Shown: piece after piece, positions 8,561-16,152 of the stretch
Layout of the letters: each line of letters starts with the position of its first letter
Position numbering within the stretch: the first letter of the stretch is position 1
Source of the DNA: Prado023 sp963697345
GTDB lineage: Bacteria; Actinomycetota; Actinomycetes; S36-B12; CAIYMF01
DNA: 64,000 bases
Reading direction: 5' to 3'
Assembly (NCBI GenBank): GCA_963697345.1
Contig: CAVONS010000008.1
Location: 124,001-188,000 of the forward strand
Notes under the pieces: model-generated
Databases searched by the model: none
Told to the model about the DNA's origin: nothing
What the model saw: the letters and a program-made list of their open reading frames with translations, nothing else
Program-made: the position numbers and the translations under genes

Positions 8561-9498
8561 GGCTCGTGTCCCGCACCCCTGCCCTGGAACTGCTCGACGT
8601 ATCGCGCATCCACGGCTCCGGATCAACCCGGGTGGCGGCCCTGGCCGGGATCAACCTCGAGGTGTGGCCCGGTGAGCTGGTTGCCGTGATGGGACCGAGC
8701 GGCTCGGGCAAGTCCACGCTGCTCAACCTCGCGGGCGGGCTGGACCAGCCGGATCAGGGCGAGGTCCGGATCATGGGGGAGTCCACCCGGGGGATGCGTC
8801 CGGCCGCACTGGCGCGACTGCGCCGTCGCCACCTCGGGTTCGTGTTCCAGGAGCTGAACCTCGTCGAGTCGCTCACCGCGGTGGAGAACGTCGCTCTGCC
8901 CCGTGAGCTCGACGGCGTCCCGGTCCGCGTGGCCCGGCGGGAGGCCGTCGAGGCGCTGGCCCTTGTGGGGCTGGCCGAGCGCGGCGACCGTGTGCCCGCC
9001 CGCCTGTCCGGCGGCGAGCAGCAGCGCGTGGCGATCGCCCGCTCACTGGTCGGGGGGCGCGGACTCCTGCTCGCCGACGAGCCAACCGGTGCACTCGACA
9101 CGGGGGCGGGCGATGGGGTCCTGGCGATCATCCGGGAGCACTGCGACGCCGGCTGCGCCGCCGTGGTCGTGACGCACAATGCCCGGCACGCGGCCTGGGC
9201 GGACCGAGTCGTGTTCCTCAGGGACGGCCGCGAGGTGACCCGCTCGGAGTTCGCCGCCGCACCGGCCAGGGCGGGAGTCGCGGGCGGCGGTTTGGCCACG
9301 TCGGTGAGCGTCCAGGGTTCGCCGGTCGGGCCGTCGAGTCCCCGGCAGGGCTTGGAAGCGGCGGACACCTGGGGCACCGCGGACGACGAGGCGCTGACCG
9401 CGGACGACAAGCCGTTGGCGGAGATCGGCTCGGCAGGGCCGCCGGCGTCACCAGAGCTTCCTCTGGCCGGCCTCGGCGCCTGGGACGACCGGCCATGA
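8557..9498 (+). CDS. ABC transporter ATP-binding protein (MacB/LolD type)
   Basis: 313 residues. It has Walker A GPSGSGKST at about 46-54, a Q-loop in FVFQELNLVESLT, the signature LSGGEQQRVAIARSL and Walker B GLLLADEPTGALD. The ATPase core ends at about residue 235; the remaining roughly 75 residues are Pro/Ala/Asp-rich and look unstructured, longer than in most relatives. It pairs with the FtsX-like permease that overlaps it by 4 bases and sits under PadR control. Likely role: powering export of a peptide or antibiotic or lipoprotein-type substrate, as for other ATPases of this branch. Confidence 0.92.
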   Translation: MRLVSRTPALELLDVSRIHGSGSTRVAALAGINLEVWPGELVAVMGPSGSGKSTLLNLAGGLDQPDQGEVRIMGESTRGMRPAALARLRRRHLGFVFQELNLVESLTAVENVALPRELDGVPVRVARREAVEALALVGLAERGDRVPARLSGGEQQRVAIARSLVGGRGLLLADEPTGALDTGAGDGVLAIIREHCDAGCAAVVVTHNARHAAWADRVVFLRDGREVTRSEFAAAPARAGVAGGGLATSVSVQGSPVGPSSPRQGLEAADTWGTADDEALTADDKPLAEIGSAGPPASPELPLAGLGAWDDRP

Positions 9499-11792
9499 CC
9501 GCCGCCCCGGTCCTCCGCCCGCCCGAATCCCCGTACGAGCCTCCCAGCCGGCGCCCGACCTGGCCCCGTTGGCGCCCAGCGCTCCGGCTGGCCATTCGCG
9601 ACACCCGCTCGCACCAGGGCCGGTCGGCGCTGATCGTCGCGCTGGTGGCGTTGCCGGTTGGGCTGGTGGTGGGCGCCGCGCTCTGGTCTGTGACCGGGGA
9701 CATGAGTGCCGGCGGCGATCCGGTGACCGACGGCCTGATCCCGGATGGAGTCATGCTGGGCATCGCGGTCGGGTTCGTGCAGATCGTGCTGCTGGCCGGG
9801 GCCGCGTTCGCGGTGTCGGCTCGACGCCGACAACGTGAGCTGGCACTGCTGGCCGCAGCAGGTGCCGAGCCGGGCGACCTGACCCGGGCGGTGATCGCCC
9901 AGTCGCTCGTCCTCGGCGGTATCGGCGCCGCATCCGGTTGCCTGACGGCATACGTGGCCACGGCTGTGGCCCAACTGTTCGTGGCCGAGGTGCCAACTTC
10001 GACGCTACCGATCCTCCCGGCGTTCAGCCGAGCCCTCCTCCTCGTGCCCCTCCTCGGAGTCCTCGCCTGCCTCGTGGCCAGCCTGCCCGCGGCTCGCCAG
10101 GTGGCCTCGATCCCATTGGCCGACACGCTTCGCTCGCGGGACGGGTCCGGGTCGATCGGCGGACCATCAAAGCCGACGCGGATCCTCTGGCCGGCCACGT
10201 TGGGCGCCCTGCTCCTGGCCTTCGGGCTGCTCGAGGTCGTCGGCTACGTCGCATCGTCGGATGAGACTGCGCCGAGCTGGCTGATCGGAACCGGCACATC
10301 GGCTCTGGGATTGGGCATCGTCGCCTCTCAATTCGGCGTGGTCCTGCTCAGTCCGCCGCTGCTCGCCCTGGTCACCAGGCCGACCCGGTTGCCGCTGCCC
10401 GCGCGGCTGGCGGCCCGGGACGCCGCCCGGAACGGACTGCGCTCGGCCTTCGCGGTCGCGGCGGTGTCAGCAGCGACCGCACTGGCCGGGGCCAGCCTGA
10501 TCTGGAGCGCTTCGGTGCTCGACGCTGCTGAAGCCGGGCAAATTCCGTCGCTGCCGACCGACACCGTGCTCATCGGAGCCGATGGGTCCGACTCGCCCCC
10601 AGACGAGGACCGGGGGAGCTGGCGCACCATGACCGAGACGGACCGGAAGGCCGTCGCCGACGCCTACCCCGATGCGGATGTGGCTCTGGTCGGGCTCGCC
10701 TCCCTGCTCGATCCGCTGTCGGGCGACGGTTTGCTGCTGCGGTCGTGGTGCGAGGGCCGAACTGGCCTGGGCGTGGCCCGGACCGAGGATCTCTTCGGCT
10801 ACCAGTCCAAGAATGAGGCGCTGGCCGCCAACCTGCCGGACGACTCGACTTGCCGGATGCCTCGACCTGCGGGGACGTTCCTGAACCCAACGGGCACGGT
10901 CGGTGCCTACCACTACGAGGTGCCGGGAGTCGTCGTGGTCGAGCCCGAGGATGCGCGCCTGCTGCTAGGCCAGGACGACCCGGCGGTGCCGGCGGCCCTG
11001 GCGTCGGGGTCCGCGGTGTCGTTGAGTCCCCGGGCCGTGGTGAACGGTACGGCGCGCGTGACCCAGACCCAGTCCTGGGCATCCATGCCCCCCGAAGATG
11101 ATGTCGTGACGGACCTCCCGGCCGTGGTCGCCGAGGCGCCGATCCACCCGGGCACGCTGCTGGTGACCCCGGCCACGCTGGCGGCTGCTGGGCTGACCAG
11201 CTCGCCCAACGCGCTGGTGGTCTCCGGCGATGCTGGCGGGCAACCGCCGGCCGGGTACCACATCAGATCCGCCGGGGAGGACACCGCCATGGTCGTCCAG
11301 GCGGTTGCCGAGATGGGGCCGTTCTCCGGCCTAGACCGCCCGCGCCGGCCTCGGGACCTGTTCGGCGCCTGGGCGGCCCTGGCATTTGCGCTGCTGGCCA
11401 CGGTTCTGGTCTCCTCGCTGGCGGTGTCCGAGGCGCGCCGCGACCTGTCCGTGATGGGCGCGGTCGGAGCGGCGCCGTGGATCCGTCGCTCGTTCGCGGC
11501 GTGCAGCGCGGCGATAGTCGGGCTGGTCGGCTCGGCGCTCGGCATCCTCGCTGCGATCCCGTTGGGCATGGCCGGGCTGGCGGCCCTGGACTGGGCGCCC
11601 GACTTCGACCGCTGCCTGTGGGTGCCCGCAACGGACCTGCCCAGGGACTTCACCAGCTGTCCCGTCCCGGTCGACGTGCCCCTGTCCCTCCCGTGGGGCT
11701 GGATGCTCGGGCTGCTACTGCTCGTGCCGACGACCGCGGCGCTGGTGCAGTTCGTGGCCGCCCGTTCCCGGATCGCCGTGCCGCGCCGCTGA
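9495..11792 (+). CDS. FtsX-like ABC transporter permease
   Basis: 765 residues. Membrane segments are seen at about 35-60 and in groups near 85-110, 130-165, 175-200, 230-250, 265-300 and again at 620-760. A large extracytoplasmic segment of roughly 250 residues sits between about 350 and 600. This is the duplicated FtsX architecture of actinobacterial exporters. It is translated from an ATGA overlap with the ATPase gene. It is the last gene of the padR operon. Confidence 0.88.
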   Translation: MTAAPVLRPPESPYEPPSRRPTWPRWRPALRLAIRDTRSHQGRSALIVALVALPVGLVVGAALWSVTGDMSAGGDPVTDGLIPDGVMLGIAVGFVQIVLLAGAAFAVSARRRQRELALLAAAGAEPGDLTRAVIAQSLVLGGIGAASGCLTAYVATAVAQLFVAEVPTSTLPILPAFSRALLLVPLLGVLACLVASLPAARQVASIPLADTLRSRDGSGSIGGPSKPTRILWPATLGALLLAFGLLEVVGYVASSDETAPSWLIGTGTSALGLGIVASQFGVVLLSPPLLALVTRPTRLPLPARLAARDAARNGLRSAFAVAAVSAATALAGASLIWSASVLDAAEAGQIPSLPTDTVLIGADGSDSPPDEDRGSWRTMTETDRKAVADAYPDADVALVGLASLLDPLSGDGLLLRSWCEGRTGLGVARTEDLFGYQSKNEALAANLPDDSTCRMPRPAGTFLNPTGTVGAYHYEVPGVVVVEPEDARLLLGQDDPAVPAALASGSAVSLSPRAVVNGTARVTQTQSWASMPPEDDVVTDLPAVVAEAPIHPGTLLVTPATLAAAGLTSSPNALVVSGDAGGQPPAGYHIRSAGEDTAMVVQAVAEMGPFSGLDRPRRPRDLFGAWAALAFALLATVLVSSLAVSEARRDLSVMGAVGAAPWIRRSFAACSAAIVGLVGSALGILAAIPLGMAGLAALDWAPDFDRCLWVPATDLPRDFTSCPVPVDVPLSLPWGWMLGLLLLVPTTAALVQFVAARSRIAVPRR

Positions 11793-11992
11793 CTCACCCA
11801 CGGAATCGTAGGGCTGCAGCAGCGACGCAGGCCGCAGTCCTGATCGTGGGGTGGCTGCCGATCCCCTTCGAGGCCGTCCTCGCCGCAGGCGCCAACTGCT
11901 ACGCACTCACCGCCGCGACACCGGGACGGCACGCGGCGGAGTGGGGCATGTCAACGCCATCCGGGACCTCATGGCGCAACGGGCCGACGCGA

Positions 11993-12032
11993 GTGGCACC
12001 CAGTATACCCCCGGGGGTATAGTGGGTGCCAC
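11993..12032. promoter_or_regulatory. 40-bp near-perfect palindrome with CsoR/CstR-type core
   Basis: The two 20-base arms at 11993-12012 and 12013-12032 are inverse complements except at one pair (12003/12022), with no loop. The centre TATACCCCCGGGGGTATA (12004-12021) is the A/T-flanked C-run/G-run layout bound by CsoR-family repressors. It lies directly before the DCC-family gene and even contains its possible GTG start at 12022. It could also fold as an RNA hairpin. It resembles the site at 44202-44227 in front of the CstR-like gene. Confidence 0.6.
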
Positions 12033-12039
12033 GACTGAG

Positions 12040-12426
12040 ATGCGAACCCCCCTGTGGCTCTTCGACGGTGACTGCGGCCCCTGCGACCGGGCTGCGGCGA
12101 AGATCCGGACCCGGGTGGCCCCACCGGCCGACGTACGCCCCTACCAGTCGGCGGATCTCGACGCCCTCGGCATCGGGCCCGACGAGGTCCTCCGTGGCCC
12201 CGTGCTCGTCAGGCCCGACGGCAGCCACGTGGTCGGCCCGCAGTCCGTCGCCGAACTGCTGAGGATGTCCCGGCCGCCGTTCCGGCTGGCCGGCGCGCTC
12301 ATGCAAGCCCCCGGGGTCCGCCAAGCACTCGCGGCCATCGGGCCGCACATGTACCAGCAGCGGTACCGCCTGCCCGGGGCCACGGCCGCGTGCCAGACCC
12401 CCGAGCCCGTGCACACCGCGCCCTAA
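12040..12426 (+). CDS. DCC family (DUF393) thioredoxin-like protein
   Basis: About 128 residues from the ATG at 12040; a GTG at 12022 is also in frame but lies inside the palindrome. The N-terminus WLFDGDCGPCDRAAAKI contains the DGDCGPC motif that names the DUF393 family, with a CxxC pair as in thioredoxin-fold redox proteins. RPYQSADLDALGI and VVGPQSVAELL follow the family pattern. A thiol-disulfide role is predicted for the family but not proven. The operator-like palindrome immediately upstream suggests control by a sulfur- or metal-sensing repressor. Confidence 0.8.
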   Translation: MRTPLWLFDGDCGPCDRAAAKIRTRVAPPADVRPYQSADLDALGIGPDEVLRGPVLVRPDGSHVVGPQSVAELLRMSRPPFRLAGALMQAPGVRQALAAIGPHMYQQRYRLPGATAACQTPEPVHTAP

Positions 12427-12525
12427 GCCGAGCCAGCCGAGGTCACCTCCCCCGCGGAGAGCCGCCTCAGCCCCCGGGTGAGAGTCTGGCTTTCGCGGCA
12501 TCGGGCGTGCCGAGTCGCCCGTTGA

Positions 12526-12556
12526 CGACCCACACCCCCGGGGGAATCGTCACCGC
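12526..12556. terminator. Possible terminator hairpin between convergent genes
   Basis: GACGA (12526-12530) and TCGTC (12546-12550) flank an inner CCCCC-GGGGG palindrome centred near 12540. It sits between the DCC gene and the ceramidase-like gene, which converge here. There is no T run, so this is a weak call. Confidence 0.3.
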
Positions 12557-12587
12557 CCGAGCGGGACTCGCGACTGCGGGGTGGAGC

Positions 12588-13418
12588 TCATCGCGGTCCT
12601 CCTCTGGGCGCGCCGCCGCGCGTGGTGCCGTAGTGCAGCACGAGCATGAGCGCGGACACAGCCGTCAGCGTGTGCCACGCGGCGTGGCCCTGCGCCAGGG
12701 AGTCGGGCCGGCACAGCACCCCGCGGTCATCGAGCACCCACAGCGCGTAGGCGACGACGAGCAGACCGATGCCGGTCGACAGCGGCACTCGCCGGGGGTC
12801 GCGCCACGACAGGCCGCTTGTGCCGGGCCGTACCTCGAGCAGGATGCCGGGCAGCAGCACCAGCGCGAACAGCACTCGACGGCTCTCCGGGTAGGCGTAC
12901 TGCGCGACCGCCAGCGAGCCGGCGATCGCAACGAACAGCGCCACTGCAGCCGGTGGGCGCAGCGCGCCCATCCGCACCAGCGCCCCGCACAGCAGCAGGG
13001 CGCCGAGCAGGTACATCGACAGCACGTCGAAGTACTGACCCAGGAAGGTCAGCGTCGCGTGGTAGAAGGCGCTGGACAGCCCCACGAGCGCTACCACCAG
13101 GGCCAGCCGCGGGATGAGCGCGCCTACGTTGTGGGCCGTAGCCCGGCGCGCCCCAGCGACCGCCGCGGCGGCCCAGAGCCCGACCAGCACATACGCGAAG
13201 GACGACAACGTGTTGGCCGGCTGGGCGACCGGGGCGTCGCGCACGGCCTCGCAGAAGCACCGCGTGGCCAAGCAGGTGGCGGGCCGGGCCTGATCAGCCC
13301 AGCCGTCGACGGCCAACAGCAGCCACCACACCAGGGCACCGAGGACCGCGGTGCCGACCACGGCCAGAGCGACCGCGCGCGCGTTTGTTCGGCGATCGAC
13401 CCACGTCGGGTCGTTCAC
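12588..13418 (-). CDS. Ceramidase-like membrane protein (CREST superfamily)
   Basis: About 276 residues with seven or so hydrophobic segments. CREST landmarks are present: SSAFYHA followed by GQYFDVLSMY supplies the conserved Ser, His and Asp, and QGHAAWHTLTA near the C-terminus supplies the HxxxH pair. These bind zinc in alkaline ceramidases and related hydrolases, so a membrane-embedded hydrolase acting on a lipid amide is plausible. The GTG at 13418 forms a GTGA overlap with the FmdB-like stop; an ATG at 13445 would add nine Arg/Val-rich residues and overlap the upstream gene more. Confidence 0.78.
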   Translation of the reverse strand: MNDPTWVDRRTNARAVALAVVGTAVLGALVWWLLLAVDGWADQARPATCLATRCFCEAVRDAPVAQPANTLSSFAYVLVGLWAAAAVAGARRATAHNVGALIPRLALVVALVGLSSAFYHATLTFLGQYFDVLSMYLLGALLLCGALVRMGALRPPAAVALFVAIAGSLAVAQYAYPESRRVLFALVLLPGILLEVRPGTSGLSWRDPRRVPLSTGIGLLVVAYALWVLDDRGVLCRPDSLAQGHAAWHTLTAVSALMLVLHYGTTRGGAPRGGPR

Positions 13419-13636
13419 CCGCAGCCGCACGACCCGCCGCAGCATCCGCCGCCGCTGGTCGGCGCGGCGATCGGCGACGCTGCGCCGGGCGAGCGCATCA
13501 CCCCCGCGACGCCGAGTAGCCGGACCGTGTCTTCGTGTCCGTCCGGGCAGCCGGCCGGCGCCGACGACTCGCTCATGGGGCGGGACTCGGTGAACGTCGC
13601 CCCGCAGGTGCGGCAGCGGAACTCGTAGGACGGCAT
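13415..13636 (-). CDS. FmdB-like zinc ribbon protein
   Basis: 73 residues beginning MPSYEFRCRTCGATF, the signature of the FmdB/CxxC_CXXC_SSSS regulatory family. The first zinc pair is CRTC. In the second knuckle CPDGH the second ligand may be His rather than Cys. The tail GGGCCGGSCGCG is the Gly/Cys/Ser-rich end common in this family. Likely a small cytoplasmic zinc protein of regulatory role. It overlaps the start of the ceramidase-like gene, so the two are probably co-expressed. Confidence 0.82.
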   Translation of the reverse strand: MPSYEFRCRTCGATFTESRPMSESSAPAGCPDGHEDTVRLLGVAGVMRSPGAASPIAAPTSGGGCCGGSCGCG

Positions 13637-13858
13637 GAGCGGAGTGTAGAGATGGGGGCGTCGACCCCGCCGCCCACCACGCGCTGCTGGAACGAGGTCA
13701 TGGTGAATCGCCCTTTGTTTGATGCCGCGTCCGCCTGGGCGGCGATGCGGGCCCGGACGTGCGCGATTGGCGGCGAGGTGCAGCAGCGTTCGGCGGTCGA
13801 GGAGGGCGTCGCGCGACGAGGATCGCTGCGGGATCTGTGACCGGTTAGCTGCGGCGGA

Positions 13859-14188
13859 TCAGTCCGAACAGTCCACGGCGATGGCGAGGGCAGCGCAGAT
13901 CTGACGCATTCGATGGTCGGCCACCCGGCCCAGGCGTTCGACGAGGATCGCGATCGGGACACTTTCGACCGAGTCCAGGTTGACTGCCGAGCGAAGCGGC
14001 ACCGGGTCCTCACCGGGTTCCAGGAGGACTTCGCTCGGCAGGTGTCGGATGGTGGTCGTGCACGGTGCGATCAGCGCGCGGCGATGGCGCGGAATCACGG
14101 CGTCACGAGATAGCACGACCACGGGTCTACGCCCAATTTCGGGCATCTCGCACCACCACACGTCCCCGCGTTCGGGTAGATCGGTCAT
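13859..14188 (-). CDS. Type II toxin, MazF/PemK family
   Basis: 109 residues. The N-terminus PERGDVWWCEMPEIGRRPVVVLSRD is the MazF opening (usually RGDVWW...RPVVVLS) and is followed by ALIAPCTTTIRHLPSEVLLEP and AVNLDSVESVPI, which hold the usual substrate-binding and Ser/Thr positions. MazF toxins are sequence-specific ribosome-independent endoribonucleases. Its ATG overlaps the antitoxin stop by 4 bases, giving the standard antitoxin-first operon. Confidence 0.9.
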   Translation of the reverse strand: MTDLPERGDVWWCEMPEIGRRPVVVLSRDAVIPRHRRALIAPCTTTIRHLPSEVLLEPGEDPVPLRSAVNLDSVESVPIAILVERLGRVADHRMRQICAALAIAVDCSD

Positions 14189-14418
14189 GAGGCCCCAACC
14201 GCACGCCGGAAGGAGGCCAGGTCCCCCCACTCGTCTGGTTCGTCGAGCGGGTGCGCGTCGTAGGCGGCGTAGCTGGCGTCCACCTCGGCGGTGCGGTGCC
14301 GAGCCACCAAGGCAGCGAGCGCCTCGTCGATCAGCGCGGAGTCCGGCTTCCCAGACGCCTTCCGGGCAGTGTCCAGCAAGTCGGCATCCACCGTGGTGCT
14401 CAACCGTGTGCGACTCAT
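14185..14418 (-). CDS. Antitoxin, ribbon-helix-helix type, of the MazEF-like pair
   Basis: 77 residues. The start MSRTRLSTTVDADLLDTARKA fits a ribbon-helix-helix DNA-binding domain (beta strand then helix), with GKPDSALIDEALAALVARH as helix B (about 23-42). The acidic C-terminus (DEPDEWGDLASF) is the usual toxin-neutralising tail. It is translated first and coupled to the toxin. Three phased repeats lie across its start and are likely its operator. Confidence 0.88.
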   Translation of the reverse strand: MSRTRLSTTVDADLLDTARKASGKPDSALIDEALAALVARHRTAEVDASYAAYDAHPLDEPDEWGDLASFRRAVGAS

Positions 14419-14445
14419 GCCACAATCATGCCACCTTCATGCCAC
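14415..14445. promoter_or_regulatory. Three 9-bp direct repeats at 11-bp spacing (antitoxin operator)
   Basis: TCATGCCAC occurs at 14415-14423, 14426-14434 and 14437-14445, exactly 11 bases apart, so all face the same side of the helix. The first copy includes the antitoxin start codon. Ribbon-helix-helix antitoxins bind such arrays cooperatively; autoregulation here is inferred. Confidence 0.7.
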
Positions 14446-14549
14446 AGAGGGTGCCCGACAGGCGGCGGGGTGGAGCACTCGCCAGGAACCACCACGAATG
14501 GGAGGCTGCGGAAGGCGTTCGAGGCTAACTGAACGGGCGTCGTCAGGGT

Positions 14550-15764
14550 TCAGAACATCTCGTTCAGGTAGGGGCTGGTGCCCTGGAACAGGCGGGCCAG
14601 GACCGCGAGCTCCTGCCCCGTCGCGCCAGTGAGCAGGCCTGCACGAGAGGCGTCGTATGCAGACATCCAGCCGGAATAGAGCGCGGCAAGCCCGTTGACC
14701 GTCACCTGCAGGTCCGCCCGTGACGCCGGGCCGACCTCAGCCCGGCCATCACGCACGACCAGGCTGACGGGGCCGTCGTTGCCCTGCACGACGGGGTCGA
14801 CAACCTGCAACCGCACCTCGACGTCGAGCCCGGTCGGGTATCCGCGCAGTCGCAGCGCCTCCGACACGTGCACGATCCGCGTCATCCAGGTGTAGCTGCC
14901 CTGAAGGGTGGGGTGGTGCTCAGGGAAGAAGGTGAGCAACGGGTCATTGGCTGGACCGTTCCAGTAGAGATCCTTCCCGATGGTGCGTTGCGCAGCGAGG
15001 AAGCCGAGCAGGGAACGCGCCGCCGCTGCGGTCTCCCAGACCAGTTCGCGGGCGACCACGGCGAAGGACTCGGGTTCGGGCGCCCAGTGGATCGGGAAGT
15101 CAGGTCGCGCGTCAGGTCTGAGGGTGTAGACGACGTAGCCCGTGGTCCTGCCCGCCTCGGCCACGCGGTAGCGGTACAGGAAGGCATTGGGCGGCACGTC
15201 GCTGAACACCCGAGGCTCCCACCACCACTCGGGACGATCCATCATCCCGTTGCGCTCAAGGGAGACTCGGCGGTAGCAGTCGCTCACCTCGGCCAGGTCG
15301 CCCTCGTCCCACTCCTCGACGGCCAGCGGCTGCTCACGAGGCAGGTGCTCGAGAGGCACCTGGTAGCTCACCCGAGTGCCAGCGAGCTCATACCCGACCG
15401 GTCGGTACGCGGCCATCGTGGACATGTACAGAGTCGAAAGGGGCACCCCGTCGTCATGGCGCTCGCGCAACCAGCCCGACATGAGCGCACGGCCCACACC
15501 GCGGCTGCGATCAGTGAGGCCGACCCCTACCGCGGCAACCAAGGATGACGGGACGAAACGGCCACCGAAACTCTGAGCGGCGACGAGCTCGCGCAACACC
15601 CCGACGATCCGCCCGGAGTCGGCGTCCTCGCCGACCCATCGGTCGGTCAGGGGCAACTCGGCCGACGCCGGAAGCCTGTCAGGTCCCCCGCCAAAGGAAT
15701 CCAGGAAGATCCGAAACGCCACATCCCGATCGGCCTCGGTCATGCGTCGCGCAATCACGCTCAT
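14550..15764 (-). CDS. GNAT acetyltransferase, Eis-like
   Basis: 404 residues, the usual Eis length. The first GNAT domain has the CoA loop VGVGLTDRSRGVGRALM (about 78-94) and then YMSTMAAYRPVGYELAG, where a Tyr acts as general acid in Eis. A second GNAT-like domain follows. The C-terminal SCP2-like domain (about 300-404) contains VDVEVRLQVVD. The protein ends in Phe (NEMF); in Eis the free terminal carboxylate of such a Phe is the catalytic base. Eis enzymes acetylate amines on aminoglycosides or peptides. The ATG at 15764 is chosen for the strong AGAAGGAG before it. Confidence 0.88.
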   Translation of the reverse strand: MSVIARRMTEADRDVAFRIFLDSFGGGPDRLPASAELPLTDRWVGEDADSGRIVGVLRELVAAQSFGGRFVPSSLVAAVGVGLTDRSRGVGRALMSGWLRERHDDGVPLSTLYMSTMAAYRPVGYELAGTRVSYQVPLEHLPREQPLAVEEWDEGDLAEVSDCYRRVSLERNGMMDRPEWWWEPRVFSDVPPNAFLYRYRVAEAGRTTGYVVYTLRPDARPDFPIHWAPEPESFAVVARELVWETAAAARSLLGFLAAQRTIGKDLYWNGPANDPLLTFFPEHHPTLQGSYTWMTRIVHVSEALRLRGYPTGLDVEVRLQVVDPVVQGNDGPVSLVVRDGRAEVGPASRADLQVTVNGLAALYSGWMSAYDASRAGLLTGATGQELAVLARLFQGTSPYLNEMF

Positions 15765-16027
15765 GGTCGCTCCTTCTGTGTCGCGGGAAGCATTGCACAA
15801 GCCCCAGATTCGTCGCTTGAGCGAACGCCGGGCGCGGCAACCGCAACGCCTTCACCCCGGAGTGCTCGTTCCGCAAGGCTGAAGCGCTTGGGAACCGTCC
15901 CACGTCGCCCTGCACAGGAGTGCGTCTAGGTGGGCGATGGGCCGCGCCCGCCCGGCATCGCGGCGCGTGCGCGCAGGGGGGTGTTCGTACCTGGTTGATC
16001 CCGCTGCCCTGGCATCGCTGGCAGACG

Positions 16028-16064
16028 AAGAGGGCCTCCACCCTGTGCTGGTGGAGGCCCTCTT
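16028..16064. terminator. 15-bp perfect hairpin downstream of glnA
   Basis: The arms at 16028-16042 and 16050-16064 (core AGGGCCTCCACC / GGTGGAGGCCCT) pair perfectly across a 7-base loop and end in a CTT on both strands. It lies about 90 bases past the glnA stop and could terminate transcripts from either side. The rest of the 390-base gap between glnA and the Eis-like gene shows nothing I recognise. Confidence 0.7.
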
Positions 16065-16152
16065 GTCGACACTTCTCGAAGCTCTTGCGGACTTCCTGCG
16101 GACTACGGCGTTACTCGCACTTGTATCGTCGCAGGTCAGAGCCGGTTTTCGA

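Noticed and set aside
13690..13840. Short plus-strand frame between the FmdB-like and toxin genes
   Set aside because: About 45 residues with an unconvincing start and no motif; the gap otherwise shows nothing.
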